Shown one piece after another: positions 31,899 through 43,375 of a stretch of DNA of 64,000 nucleotides (positions are counted from its first letter, which is position 1; every line of letters starts with the position of its first letter). The translations under genes and the position numbers were made by a program. Source of the stretch: Engraulis encrasicolus (lineage: Eukaryota; Chordata; Actinopteri; Clupeiformes; Engraulidae); the NCBI RefSeq assembly GCF_034702125.1, contig NC_085871.1:41599358-41663357 (forward strand). The letters are read 5' to 3'. The notes under the pieces were generated by a model. The model was not told the DNA's origin, did no database searches, and was given only the letters and a program-made list of their open reading frames with translations.

Positions 31899-32775
31899 AG
31901 ATACAGTAGGCTACTGAAAGCAGAAAAATCTGCACTCACAATTGAAGTCTCGTTATTTATTTATATTACAACCGTGTCCAAAAGCAAGAAATTTGAATTG
32001 TCCCCTCGAATGAAAAAGGTTCCCCACCCCTGCTGAAGTAGATCAGATTAATGGTGTCACTAAATGGGACCTCTTAAGATAAAGAAGACTTCAGCGCAGG
32101 ATATCAGAAATAAACAAGAAAGCGGCTCTTAGTTTTTAATATGGCCACAATATCGAGTCAATACGCATCATATGCAATAATGCACATCATGAAACATCAA
32201 ATCGGAAGTAATAGCCTTAGCTTGTACCTAGCACTTTTCAAACCTTACTCAGGTTTATGGTAATTGTCCCCAGCACTTTTGAAATCAAACTGATGCCCAT
32301 AGACCCATAGACCTATGTGAAATGTTGCTATATAGGACAAATAAGATGAATGTAACCAAAATCTGTCAAAACAGAGATACAAGCAGTGACTCAGATTTCA
32401 GATTTCATTGGTGAGTTTATTAAAGTAAATCGACCCCAAATGTTCACATTTTCACCACATTTAAATGGTACGACTGGCAATACAATTTCATCATTGTGCA
32501 GCAAGTGGACACACACACACTTTTTGTGTCAAAAATATTTTTAAGGTTGGCATGTAGTTTTGAGTTGTAATTTCAAACTTCAGACTCACTTTCCAGATTA
32601 TTCAATTAAATTGAGTACATAATGAAGATACAAAAGAATAGAGTACATCATTATCATCTGGGAGTGTAGCCTACTATACTACAGAGCAGATGCTGGAGCC
32701 TTGCAGGCAGATGATGTTCTCTCTACAAATGCTGAAAAACATGGCAGCCTCCTTAATTTCCCTTCCTTCTGTAGG

Positions 32776-33347
32776 TGTTGCGTCAAATCTGAGAACATGC
32801 ACATCACATACACAACACACAACATTCACTGCCATCCTGGTCCCATAACCTCCAATCCTGCAGGGGGCAGAGCAACCACAAAAGTGTTAGCAACCTCAGA
32901 GATCACCTGAACTTCCTGCCAGAGAACCGGGACTTCCTTTGTGCAGCCATCTTAGCTGCAAAAGGAAATGTTTGTGAACAAAGGAGGAGCACTGAAATGT
33001 TTGTGAACTTGAACACCTGAAAGCACAGAAAACTCTCAGTTCACGGTCAATACGCAATTGGTAAGGAAATGGACGTTTAATACAATACATGTGAACCTAC
33101 CAAATCACCAACTTGCTGAGATGAACTGACTAATATTTATATTATTAATGAATTAACTGTTGCTTTATGGTGTGTTTGTTTCAGTCTAAATACAATGTTT
33201 CTCTTTTATTTTGTTCAAGGTTTTCAACCTAATCCAACTCTAATAAATCACAAGAAAGGGGAAGATTTGAGTTGTTCCTTTGTGTGAAAGTGACCAAGCC
33301 CTTTTCAAGTTTGGGCCAGAACTGGGAAAAACCAACATAACTTGACA
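32776..33347 (+). repeat. 5' LTR
   Basis: Starts TGTTGCG, ends TTGACA, with an AATAAA-like 'taataaatcac' near 33,240. Confidence 0.9.
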
Positions 33348-33434
33348 GTTGAAAACCAACGCGGCAGTTGAAGACTGGGATAAAAGGCCTGAAGTCAAGT
33401 AAGCTGTTGTCGCAGAGGAACACCAACTGTAAGA

Positions 33435-34109
33435 ATGGCAGAGGAAGCAACTGGAAGGTCAATTAAGCAGCTGAAGCAATAAAGAACATCAGCAAAAAGT
33501 GCCTTCACCAAACAGGCCAACTACATCACTAGAGCCATTGGACATCTGACAAAATCAGGACTGCAAATGGAATACAGAGCACTCTCCTCACTCGCAAGGA
33601 ATGTCAATGACTCTAACGATGACTATGAGTTTGGCCTGCTGGCTGAAATCGATGAGGAAAAAGGAGAAGTGAATCTGCATCCACAACAACAGACCGACCT
33701 GATAAAAACCATAGAGGACTGCAATGCCAGACTGGAGGAAGTCAAGAAAATTGTGCAGTCCAACCTTTGGTGCAGGTATGCAGAGGGTGAACTGAAATTT
33801 GCCATTGAAGAGGCAGAGTCAGCCTGTGAAGGGGCCCATGCGATTCCTGTTTCCATAGTCAACAAAGAGGCGTATGAGCATCAAGTGGAAGGCGTGAAGA
33901 AACTTGTGAAAGATGTAATGACAAGCTTCATGGAATGGGAAGAATGGATCCCAGGAGAGGAAAAGGTGCGTTTGGATGACGGTGTTAAAGGCCTGCGGAA
34001 AACTGAGAACAAACTTGAAGCCAAAAAGGCTGAATTCCTCACAGCACAAAAGCTTGCAGAAGAGGACAAAAGGAAAGCTCTTGAGGCACTGTTCAACAGC
34101 TCGTGTTAA
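33435..34109 (+). pseudogene. LTR element gag N-terminal part, broken
   Basis: The frame from the ATG at 33,435 has a TAA at 33,480, reopens, and runs to a TAA at 34,107. The long part has 180 codons from 33,567 and is acidic and helical (DYEFGLLAEIDEEKGEVNLH, KLEAKKAEFLTAQ). The next part lies in another frame with a few bases of overlap, so one nonsense change and one frameshift separate it from a continuous gag. Confidence 0.7.
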
Positions 34110-36175
34110 AAATCAAACCCACAACTTTACCCAAATTCCATGGTGTCAAAAGAGAGTTCCACCAATGGAGAAAGGATTGGACGAGTCTCCAGAGGCAAGG
34201 GGAGCCAACCGGCTCAGCTGAAGCTAAAAAGTTCCAGCTTCTTGACAGCATAGATCAGAAAATAAGCAGAGACCTCCATCTGTCTAGCTACAAAACAGCC
34301 GAGGACATGCTAAGAGTCCTTGCTAATAGATATGGCAACAAAACCACGATTGCCTTGGAAATAATTGAAGATCTGGAAAAATTGCCTCCATTAAAGTCAT
34401 GCCAGCCCAGAAAAGTAATTGATCTGATTCAATCCGTAGAGAAAGCCCTGGATGACCTCACAGAGCTTGGCAACACTGGAGCCATCCAGAACCCTCTGGT
34501 CATCAGATCAATAGAGAGCAAGTTGCCAGACTACATGAAAAAGGACTGGCTTGTGTTCATGGCAAATCCAGAAAACAATGTCACACCTGACAATCATTTT
34601 AATAGCCTTCTGAACTTCCTGAAAACACAAGAAGATATATTGGAGAGGCTGGAGCAGCTTGGAGTTAATGAGAAGCCGGACAAAAGGTCTGCTTACTCTG
34701 AGCAAAGATATGCTTCAACCCGGTCCACAACAAAAGATGGCTGTGTTGTCTGTGGAGATGAAGACCACAGGGAAAAAATATTCTTTTGCAAAAGTTTCAA
34801 AAACCTAAAGCCCAAAGACAAGTTGGACGCTGTTGAGGAACTAGGAGCTTGCAAGAGGTGTCTAGAGTGCCATGGGAAAGACAGTGAGTGCACAGATACT
34901 TACCTATGTAGTAAATGGAACTGTAAAGACCCGGAAGAACATCATTACTTTCTTTGCCGGAGAGGAGACTCTAAAAGGTATGAAACAGGCAAAACATCAA
35001 AGTCAAGCACTAATAGTCAGCTGACAGAAGAACAAAAACAATTTGTGTCTGAACTCTCACCCAACATGGCAGAAAAGTTTAAGAGAGCCTTTAACAACAT
35101 TGCAGCCAGATCTCACTGCACTGACATACATGACGGGGCAGAGTTGAGTTCATCACAAGAACCACCAGTGATCCTGATGCTTCTTGATGTTACAGCCAAT
35201 GCAGGTCAAAAGATTGGTACACTCATCGACTTAGCATCTGACACTAATTACATTACTCACAGGGCTGCCAGGAGACTCAACCTCAGGAGTGAAAAAGCTA
35301 CTCTGATTGTCCATGGGGTTGGAGGGATGGCCCTGAAAGTAAGAACGAAAAGGTATCATCTCAAAGTTAAAGTCAAGACACCCACAGGAAAACAAAGAGC
35401 CCATGAACTTCTCTGTTATGGCTTGAAGGAAATAGCCAAGGTGCAAAGAGCGGTCAGACCTGAACAACTGAAACGGTTCTTTCCAGATGCCAGCCTAGAA
35501 GACCTGCACAGACCAAACCGAATCGAACTGCTCATCAGTCATAGGGAAGGACAGCTCGTACCCCAGAGAGAGAAGTTAATCGGGAACCTCGTCTTATGGG
35601 ACGGCCCACTAGGAAAGACGGTTGGTGGGACACATCCAGACCTCTTTGAAAAAGTGGACCTGGCAGCTCATGCATGCAAAGCACACTTCTCCAGATCCAT
35701 GACAGCCACTGCAGTGAATTGTCAAGAACTCACTGGGTTATTGTCCGATCAAAGTGGGAGGTGGGAGCATATGCCATCTGATGGAGCAAGTACTCCAGTC
35801 AAAGTCAAAGACAAGAGGACCACGATGTGCTGTAAAGCAGAGAATTTGGATAAGAATGAAAGATTAAACTCCAAACACCACCAACCTTTTCTACAGATAA
35901 AGACCTCACACCAGCCCCACATAAGCAAAAGTGGGAGGGAATATCAACAGCGAATACTTACCATCAACAACAAATCTGACGCTGAACATGCACGACCGGT
36001 GACCTCCATGGGTTCAAGAACCAGGAGATCAAGTGGGAGGTGTTGCGTCAAATCTGAGAACATGCACATCACATACACAACACACAACATTCACTGCCAT
36101 CCTGGTCCCATAACCTCCAATCCTGCAGGGGGCAGAGCAACTACAAAAGTGTTAGCAACCTCAGAGATCACCTGA
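34103..36175 (+). CDS. LTR element gag C-terminal and aspartic-protease-like frame
   Basis: Open for 690 codons, the last 45 being read through into the 3' LTR. The first 180 residues resemble the helical gag domain of BEL/Pao elements (KPTTLPKFHGVKREFHQWRK, IESKLPDYMKKDW). Cys/His-rich stretches follow (CVVCGDEDH; CKRCLECHGKDSEC; CSKWNC..EEHHYFLC), which are zinc-knuckle-like. A retropepsin-like segment around 35,220-35,300 reads TLIDLASDTNYITH and then GVGGMALK. The usual D-(S/T)-G is DLAS here, so activity is uncertain. No polymerase follows. Confidence 0.7.
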   Translation: MLKIKPTTLPKFHGVKREFHQWRKDWTSLQRQGEPTGSAEAKKFQLLDSIDQKISRDLHLSSYKTAEDMLRVLANRYGNKTTIALEIIEDLEKLPPLKSCQPRKVIDLIQSVEKALDDLTELGNTGAIQNPLVIRSIESKLPDYMKKDWLVFMANPENNVTPDNHFNSLLNFLKTQEDILERLEQLGVNEKPDKRSAYSEQRYASTRSTTKDGCVVCGDEDHREKIFFCKSFKNLKPKDKLDAVEELGACKRCLECHGKDSECTDTYLCSKWNCKDPEEHHYFLCRRGDSKRYETGKTSKSSTNSQLTEEQKQFVSELSPNMAEKFKRAFNNIAARSHCTDIHDGAELSSSQEPPVILMLLDVTANAGQKIGTLIDLASDTNYITHRAARRLNLRSEKATLIVHGVGGMALKVRTKRYHLKVKVKTPTGKQRAHELLCYGLKEIAKVQRAVRPEQLKRFFPDASLEDLHRPNRIELLISHREGQLVPQREKLIGNLVLWDGPLGKTVGGTHPDLFEKVDLAAHACKAHFSRSMTATAVNCQELTGLLSDQSGRWEHMPSDGASTPVKVKDKRTTMCCKAENLDKNERLNSKHHQPFLQIKTSHQPHISKSGREYQQRILTINNKSDAEHARPVTSMGSRTRRSSGRCCVKSENMHITYTTHNIHCHPGPITSNPAGGRATTKVLATSEIT

Positions 36176-36613
36176 ACTTCCTGCCAGAGAACCGGGACTT
36201 CCTTTGTGCAGCCATCTTAGCTGCAAAAGGAAAATGTTTGTGAACAAAGGAGGAGCACTGAAATGTTTGTGAACTTGAACACCTGAAAGCACAGAAAACC
36301 CTCAGTTCACGGTCAATACGCAATTGGTAAGGAAATGGACTTTTAATACAATACATGTGAACCTACCAAATCACCAACTTGCTGAGATGAACTGGCTAAT
36401 ATTTATATTATTAATGAATTAACTGTTGCTTTATGATGTGTTTGTTTCAGTCTAAATACGATGTTTCTCTTTTATTTTGTTCAAGGTTTTCAACCTAATC
36501 CAACTCTAATAAATCACAAGAATGGGGAAGATTTGAGTTGTTCCTTTGTGTGAAAGTGACCAAGCCCTTTTCAAGTTTGGGCCAGAACTGGGAAAAACCA
36601 ACATAACTTGACA
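36041..36613 (+). repeat. 3' LTR
   Basis: Near-identical to the 5' LTR, one extra A in an A-run. Preceded by the polypurine tract at 36,031-36,040. Confidence 0.9.
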
Positions 36614-36618
36614 GTAGG

Positions 36619-36790
36619 CTACACTACTTCTGGATTTACCCTCCAATCTGTTACGAAGGCTCCTCTCTTTTTAAAAGGCTGAAAAACATGGCAGCCTCCT
36701 TAATTTACCTTCCTACTGTAGGCTACAGTAAGTCTGGATTTACCCCCCTATCTGATAAGGAGGTTCCTCTCTTTTTAAAAGGCTGGAAAA
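36619..36790. repeat. About 100-bp local tandem duplication
   Basis: The segment 'ctggatttaccc-cc-atctg...ctctctttttaaaaggctg-aaaac' occurs twice in succession in copy B but once in copy A (12,290-12,350). Confidence 0.7.
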
Positions 36791-37081
36791 CAAAGGTCCT
36801 ACAGTAGGCTATAGACGACTTTATGAAGCACTTACTATAACTGTCATTTGTTATTGCACATTTAACAAGTGTGGTATGCTGTACATGTCAATGTAATCAC
36901 ACATCATTGATTACAAATCGTTTAATAATATATCTTATCATTTAGAGATTTCCATTGCTACCATGTTCATTTACTGCATTTGTTTCTGTCTGATGTTTTG
37001 CAATGTAGCCTATGGTATAATATCTATATTCTTTTTATATTTGCTAACTTGATCTTTTAACCTTTTTCTTCAATAGAACCA

Positions 37082-37435
37082 CTAGATCTTTGGCAGTGGT
37101 TTCACAATGTCGTGAAAAGGTGGTTGTAGTTTGGCCAGAGCATCTGGACTCTTTTGGTCATACAGCCGCTCACGTATCTCTTGTATGCTGGTCTTGAGCC
37201 AAGGCTTAGAATTGGTGAACATCTCAAGAAGTGTGATGCCAAGAGACCACATGTCTGAGCTGGTGCTGCATTTCCTACACTGTACTAAGCACTCTCTGGC
37301 CATATACGGTGGAGTTCCTCCCAGCACACTGCCCACAGCTCCTATGTGTCCCGTTGCCCTTGACATCATTACAGAGTCCCTCATGTTTGCCAAACCCCAG
37401 TCAGTCAGGTAGGCCCGCTTGGAGCTTGAGGCAAC
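37082..37435 (-). CDS. Gene B kinase exon K4, frameshifted
   Basis: Retains LTDWGLANMRDS, GGTPPYMAREC and SDMWSLGITLLEMF. After IVKPL the 31-nt deletion changes the frame, ending PKI-stop. The old 3' coding sequence continues out of frame to about 37,050. Confidence 0.75.
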   Translation of the reverse strand, partial: VASSSKRAYLTDWGLANMRDSVMMSRATGHIGAVGSVLGGTPPYMARECLVQCRKCSTSSDMWSLGITLLEMFTNSKPWLKTSIQEIRERLYDQKSPDALAKLQPPFHDIVKPLPKI

Positions 37436-40400
37436 CTTTGAAACAGAAAGGTAGAATGTAATAGACATTAACAAGATACAAAGCGGATTCCAAAAAAGTT
37501 GGGACAGTTTGTATTTTGTGAATAAAATCAAAATGCTGGCATTTTCAAAACATTCAATATGTTAATAAGGTAGAACATTATGTACAGACAACATATCAGT
37601 TGTTCAAGTCAAGTAGAAATATTGTTTTGAGGTGATTATGTCATCATTTAAAATTTCACCTTTGCAACAAATCCCAAAAAAGTTGGGACAGGTCCAATAA
37701 AAAGCTTTTTATATTGGATAATACTAAACACAACACAAGGGATGAGACTGAACAGTTAAATATTTTGACTGATCATTTTATTCAAAAATTAGGTATTTTG
37801 ATGTGTGAGACATGATTTCAGCAGCTCAACTGATAGGTGTGTTCTTCAACTTGTTTACATTCTTGTTATGCTTAATATGTGGCATATCCTGTCTGCAAGA
37901 AAACTATTTTGTGACCTGTTTACTCTTATGATGGAACCACACTGTTGGAACATAGTAGAGATTGAACTTTGCCACCATTATGGGGCAATATCTAAAGGAG
38001 GTGCTCCAAAACATAATGCCTTGGTAGCTATGTATGCCGTTTAAAGTCTGTATATATTATTCAGCATTTATGTTAATGCTCTGCATGAGTAAGAAGACCA
38101 TAACCAAGGCACCTCTGCACCCCCTTACCATCATATGCTGTATTTCAGACTGACCACTAAATCAAGCTGAAGTATTAATTTTCTATATAACCTGGAGGGT
38201 GCATGACTCCATGATTTTAAAAAAGGATGCAATATTTTCCATTCTGTAATCAGAGGACAGTTTCACATGTCTCTTAGGTCCATACAGAATGAGCTTTGTC
38301 GCATGCAACACTGTTTAATGTCTGCATCATGTGCATTTATCAAGTGTTGTGTTTATGGTCATTTTGTCGAGAGCTGTCATTGTTGAAGTGTCATAGTTTG
38401 CTTGTTGTCGACGAATATGTCATGATCTCATAACTCATGCAGCTCTATATTACAGAAATTGGCCTTATATGCCTGCACTTTTGATAATTCAATCTTTCTG
38501 TGTAATAGATAAGTAATTAGTCCCTCAAAATCTTTGCTAGAGTGCCACAGCCTCTCTGTGATGGTATTTTATTTGTGCATTCATGCTGGCAGTCAATATA
38601 GTTCCTTTTAAAATATTCTTCCCTGTGTTATTTTTAGAATTATCCCACTATTACAACATGTTTTGGCCCTGTCCCAACTTTTTTGAGATTTGTTGCATGG
38701 GTCAAATTTTAAATGATGACATAATTACCTCAAAACAATAATTCTGCTTGACTTTAACTACTGATATGTTGTCTGCACATAATGCTCAACCTTATTAACA
38801 TATTGAATGTTAATTGCCAGCATTTCAATTTTATTCACAAAATACAAAGTGTCCCAACTTTTTTGGAATCCGCTTGTAATAATAATAAGAAGAAATAGGA
38901 ATAGGACATTTAGTTCAGGTATAGGTCAATTAGGTCAGGTATAGAAAGTTCAAAACCAAGGACTCTTAAATTCACCCCTGAAATCAAGGTTCATACACTA
39001 ACCATTATATTAGCTGGCTTCAAGTCCTGGTGGATGACTCCTCTATCATGTATGTACTCCACAGCCATGGAGATATCCAGAGCCACTGATAGTTTGTCCT
39101 GCTGCTGCAACTGAAAGACATTTACAACAGTAACATGATTTCTTCATAAGACAGAGGGAGTATCCTGGTAAAGTCCCAGAGAAAAGGGACAAATGAAATG
39201 TAGTCTGATACTGAACTGTATCCTACAAACATGTTGTAGGAGTCAGGGGAGTCATTGACATCACTGAGTATTTCAGTATGAAAACAAGAACAATCAGAGA
39301 CAGCAACCTGCCACCTTGGCCAACACAATGTGTTGAACAACACCGCAAGAGGGCAGGTGGGCAGACAGACAAACAGAAACACAGACACACAGACAGGGTC
39401 ATTACGTTACATTACATACATTACATTATTATAAAGTCATAAAAAAAGATTAAGAAAAAAAAGTCTAATCCTTTGACATGGGAATAGTTTCTTTGGTTAA
39501 TTAGCCAGGCTGTGCCCTCCTAGTGACGCAACACCTTCAGAACGAGATTTGAAAGTCGATGATAATCAGGATATTGGTTAATGACCATGAAATCGATTAA
39601 TCATTTGTACCATTCTTGTATCTTAAGCATTTGCATACATAATTTATTTTCTTGAGAACTAATCTAATACCCAAACACCCAATGTGATGGTAGTGTACCT
39701 TGACAGGAGTGACACGGTGTAGAATATTGTGTAGATTTGGTCCATCAATGTACTCGTTAGCAATTAGGATCCGTGTCTCACTTATAGAGCATGCCATCAT
39801 CTGCACAATGTTGGGATGACATAAACTCCTGAAGAAATAAGTTTAAAATGATTAAACATTGGGCAGAAGGGACATTTGTGTCATTAGGATTAAAAGACAA
39901 ATGCTGAGCTCTCAAAGACCATAATCAAATTGTGTAATAATTGAAATGCAATTATTATTGAGTCCACGCCTTGCCATATAATTCAGTTTCACACAACAAA
40001 ATCTAAGAGTACTACCCAATCCTCTAAACACTCACTTTTAGGTGAAATCCACAAATGCAAGAAGTTTTAAAATGGCAATGCCTTGGATAGAGCAGTTCTG
40101 AAATTGTCAAAATATGTATTTGGGGATACGACATAGGCCATGGGTGCTCCATTAAAAGTCCCTGAGGGCAAGTTTTTCCAAATTCCTCCCAATAAAATAC
40201 TTTATTTTAAAAAGAATAATTCGAGGGCCAGAGATAGATGTGGCTCGCGGGTCACTATTTGAGTATGGGGGACATAGGTCATTCCACAGCCAAGAAGTTG
40301 GGGTAACTGCCATTCGCATTTATGTCTGAGGGGTAAAAGAAGTAGCCTGGCTCTCACGCAGACTCTTCATGCTTTGCGCATCTTCGTTAAACTTAGTGAG

Positions 40401-42982
40401 CTCGCACAAGGGTCTGGAAATCTTAGACGAGCCCAAACAGAGTCAGATATTTCACAGCCTGTCCAATCAAAATCGCAGGGCGGGGTATATACAAGTCAGT
40501 TGTTGATGTACGGTAGGTAGTACGTGATTTAAAAAAAGCCATGTGAATTCTCAAATCGAGCTGTTTTGAACATACCCGCGCCTTTCCAGAGCTAAGCGAT
40601 TGACAATGTTCCAGATGGTGAGAACCAGGTAAAGGAAAATCCAGTCCTTCTAAACTTCAGCTGAGACTTTATGAACCATATTTAGAGGACTTAATATGGG
40701 AGCCAAATTCTCATCATCACTACAAGCAGCTTATGGCTCCTTTGTTAAATGTCCTTTGATAAAAACAGTGTACTGTTGTACTTGTAAAAAAAAGAATCCC
40801 TCTCACCTGGGTATCATCAGTTCATTGGTGGTCACTTGATTGTCTCCAATCTGTATGACCTTCACTGCAGCAGGTTGTCCCTGGTACGATCCTTTGTAAA
40901 CTGAACCAAAGGATCCTCGTCCAATGCATTCAGTCTCATTCACAGATATTGAAGAAATATCAACAAACAGATCTTGTCCTTGACTGCCTGGAAAAATGGA
41001 CCACTCAAGATTACACAAGGTAGTCCTAAACACAATTTTAAGGTAGTCCTAAAGGTAATTATTTATTCTCACTTTATCTTTTCATATATCTGTATATGGA
41101 CTGCATTTGTGAGAGACGTAAATAAATAATTTAATTGAATTAGGCCTAATACTGTTTTTACAACTGACCAAATTGTTATCAAACTGAAACAAAATAACGT
41201 TTTAATACACAAGTTATTTTGAACCTACCTGTTCTACCTGTGTATCTTGCATACTATGAGAAATGCACGACCCCTTTCAAATAAAAAGCTGCATCATTCC
41301 TTATCCTTACCTGCACTACGATGTGCTTCCCCTAAAGTTGGCTTTGGCTGTCCTGCAGTTGTTTTCTTGATCTCCCCTTCCACTCTGGAGTGTGAGGCCA
41401 TTGATGATGAGCTGTCAGCAGATCCACTCTTCTCTGATTGGCCTGTGGCGTATCCAGATGACGTGGTAGAGGGTGCAGTGCTGAGACTCTCAAAGCGCCT
41501 CATCAGCTTGGACACAAGAGATGATTTAGAAGAGCCCAGGGCAGAGTCTCCTGAAGTGATCACTGTAGTCTGACCATCTCCAACTATGCAGAATGAAAAG
41601 AATAAAGAATAAAAAGCAAACAAAATGAAACATATTTAAATACTGTTGTAAACTTTAGTCTGGCCCTCTCCAACTGAATAAAAAGAAAAGGATGAAAAGA
41701 AAAAAATAATAATTTATTGAAAACTATTGTGCAATTTTAACACAGCCTCTTTAGCAGTGTTATACAGTACATAACAGCACTTCATAGAATATGAGCTTGG
41801 AAACAAGAAATTTAGAAGAGCCCAGACTAGAGTCTCTCCAAGAACTGTCTTCAGGTTGATCATCTCCAACCATGCACAGAATAAAATGTAAACAAACACA
41901 AACACATCTCTTTATATGAAAGGCTGCTATTTACAATAGCATTAAAGGTACACTGTGCAGGAAATGGTCAAAAAAAGGTACCGCAACTATGCTGCTCATT
42001 GAAACTGGGCTGCCTATTGTCAAATTTGACCTTTTCATGAAAGTTTACTAAGTAATAAACAAATATTGTCTAGTATGGTCCAAGTAGAGTCATTTTCGCA
42101 GCTAAAAATGACTATTTTTTAGAAATGCAAAATGGCGGACCATGGAAAAGATCCCCCTTTTCATGTAGGAAAAGTGCAATTTTTCCAGTCATAATGAATA
42201 CTTAGAATTTGATGGTGGTGGAAAGTATTCATGAAAAAGGTAACATTAGTGAATGGGCAGCATGAATTCTGGAAATAAACAACTAAAAATCTCACACAGT
42301 GTCCCTTTAATGTTATTTACAAAAGTATAAAAATAGCCATTTCCATAAAACTGAAGAAAAGAAAAACACCACTAACATTCCGGAGGATGATGCATGCTCC
42401 ATTCTCCACTGCTGACAGCCACCATCTCTTCTATCTTGTCCAGCAGCTCTGTCACCTGGCCACCATCACTCTTCTCATTGTCTACAACATGGTACCTGTT
42501 CCCACATTTCTCTACAACCCACTGCAGAGCCTCTCCTCCACTCTCAATGTGCTGCTCAATGCTTGTATCTCCCAGACAGTCCCCATAGGCGAACAGCAGT
42601 ACAGTGTGACTCCAGACTTTTTCACCCAGAAGCTCCATGTGTTCCTGCGCTGCTCTTCTGTGTATCTCTGTGAATGTCAGACTCACACTAATGACCAGGA
42701 GTAGAGCATGGGGTCCTGGAGGACACAGAGACACACTGAGGACAATCTCTCCTTTATCACGTTCAGGAGTTTGCTCTACAGTGTAGTTTATCCACCATCC
42801 TGGTGCCTCCACTACAGTGATGTGTCTGCCTGCTGTTTCTCCTTCTCTCTTCACACACTCAGCTGTTCTCCCTGCAGTACCAAACTCCTGTCTGCCCAGG
42901 ATGGTGTTTCCTGATGAACTCTTCCCAGCATATCTGTTTCCCAGCAGCACAATCCTCATGTCTGAGATATGTGGAACACCAC
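37082..42982 (-). CDS. Gene B: single GIMAP GTPase fused to a RIP-like kinase, C-terminally truncated
   Basis: Exons 42982-42377, 41583-41311, 40987-40807, 39828-39699, 39110-39003 and 37435-37082 correspond one-to-one with G3, linker and K1-K4 of gene A, with the same lengths (606, 273 against 270, 181, 130, 108) and phases. The GTPase, linker and kinase up to helix F-G are open. In the last exon a 31-nt deletion at 37,093/37,094 shifts the frame and stops translation 117 codons into the exon, removing the HEPESRMSAKDL segment and the basic tail. The product would lack the final C-lobe helices, so it may be an inactive or regulatory paralogue, or a young pseudogene. GTPase exons upstream may lie in the gap at 43,277. 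Confidence 0.6.
37479..38876. mobile_element. 1,398-bp TA-flanked DNA transposon, non-autonomous
   Basis: Termini CAAAGCGGATTCCAAAAAAG and CTTTTTTGGAATCCGCTTG are inverted. Each end carries a second inner copy of (C)CCAAAAAAGTTGGGACAG (37,675-37,692 and 38,666-38,686), so the arms are about 200 bp with paired subrepeats. The flanking TA is duplicated; gene A has the uninterrupted sequence acaagaTAataataag at the same intron position (about 13,065). The longest frame (37,805-38,044, 79 codons) does not look like a transposase. Tc1/mariner-type target choice. Confidence 0.85.
39003..39110 (-). CDS. Gene B kinase exon K3
   Basis: 108 nt. VIHQDLKPANIM retains the non-RD HQD motif and catalytic Asn. 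Donor gttagt. Confidence 0.85.
39699..39828 (-). CDS. Gene B kinase exon K2
   Basis: 130 nt, same phases as gene A. Encodes LCHPNIVQMMACSISE and NEYIDGPNLHNILH. Confidence 0.85.
40343..40630. mobile_element. MITE in the K1-K2 intron of gene B
   Basis: Ends TAGCCTGGCTCTCACG and GGTGAGAACCAGGTA are imperfect inverted repeats. The stretch is absent at the homologous place in gene A (about 15,855). Confidence 0.6.
40807..40987 (-). CDS. Gene B kinase exon K1
   Basis: 181 nt. Glycine loop GRGSFGSVYKG and AAVKVIQIGDN retained; 'QT' of gene A is 'QI' here. Confidence 0.85.
41311..41583 (-). CDS. Gene B linker exon
   Basis: 273 nt, one codon longer than gene A, phase 1-1. The Ser-rich core KLMRRFESLSTAPSTTSSGY is conserved; the later part differs (SMASHSRVEGEIKKTTAG). 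Confidence 0.65.
41650..41885 (-). pseudogene. Decayed linker-exon copies in gene B
   Basis: The same remnants as at 16,880-17,100 (agaagagcccagactagagtctctcc ... gttgatcatctccaac), so they predate the segmental duplication. Confidence 0.5.
41946..42306. mobile_element. TTAA-flanked MITE, copy 2
   Basis: TTAA at 41,942-41,945 and 42,307-42,310, ends AGGTACACTGTGCAGG and CACACAGTGTCCCT. Reverse-orientation relative of 6602-6939. Gene A has a plain ttaa near 17,164 and no insert. Confidence 0.75.
42377..42982 (-). CDS. Gene B GTPase exon
   Basis: 606 nt, phase 1-1, donor gttagt (gtgagt in G3). P-loop GNRYAGKSSSGN, EAPGWW, SLCPPGPH box; G4 is FAYGDCLGD, two changes from the FTRGD form. The end VSSGEWSMHHPPE parallels G3. 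Confidence 0.82.
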
Positions 42983-43129
42983 CTGAAAAGAAAATGGTAA
43001 GAGCAAAGTTTAAAGATATTGAATGTAAATGAATGATGAATGTAATGCAAAGAATAGTATACTGTATCTCAGTGTGTCACATACAGTACACTGTCTGTGT
43101 GTGTATGTGCGCATGTGTGTGCGTATGTG

Positions 43130-43276
<147 letters not shown>

Positions 43277-43375
43277 NNNNNNNNNNNNNNNNNNNNNNNN
43301 NNNNNNNNNNNNNNNNNNNNNNNNNNNNNNNNNNNNNNNNNNNNNNNNNNNNNNNNNNNNNNNNNNNNNNNNNNN
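43277..43375. other. Assembly gap (run of N)
   Basis: Ninety-nine undetermined bases, probably a nominal-size scaffold gap. It is entered from a microsatellite on the left. Confidence 0.95.

Larger units (their letters stand above)
32776..36613 (+). mobile_element. BEL/Pao-like LTR retrotransposon, deleted
   Basis: Complete element with two LTRs (572 and 573 bp) beginning TGTTGCGTC and ending ACTTGACA, flanked by a 5-bp duplication GTAGG (32,771-32,775 and 36,614-36,618). A polypurine tract AAGTGGGAGG directly precedes the 3' LTR. Gag- and protease-like regions are present; reverse transcriptase, RNase H and integrase are absent, since only about 330 bp separate protease and 3' LTR. The LTRs differ by roughly eight substitutions and one indel by eye. 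It lies downstream of gene B and is missing from the corresponding place in copy A. BEL/Pao assignment rests on the gag/zinc-knuckle/protease layout. Confidence 0.85.
31000..43100. repeat. Segmental duplication, copy B
   Basis: Direct-orientation duplicate of about 10,150-17,960. The left border is complex: fragments of the 'tacctaagat-gagatgatatttgct' block occur three times (31,030; 31,265; 31,365), separated by unrelated sequence, suggesting more than one rearrangement at this edge. Confidence 0.85.

Noticed and set aside
40807..40987. VIQIGDN in gene B resembles the RHIM core (IQIG) of RIP kinases
   Set aside because: It lies in beta-strand 3 of the kinase domain directly after the catalytic lysine and reads IQTG in gene A. 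RHIMs lie outside the kinase fold, so this is coincidence.
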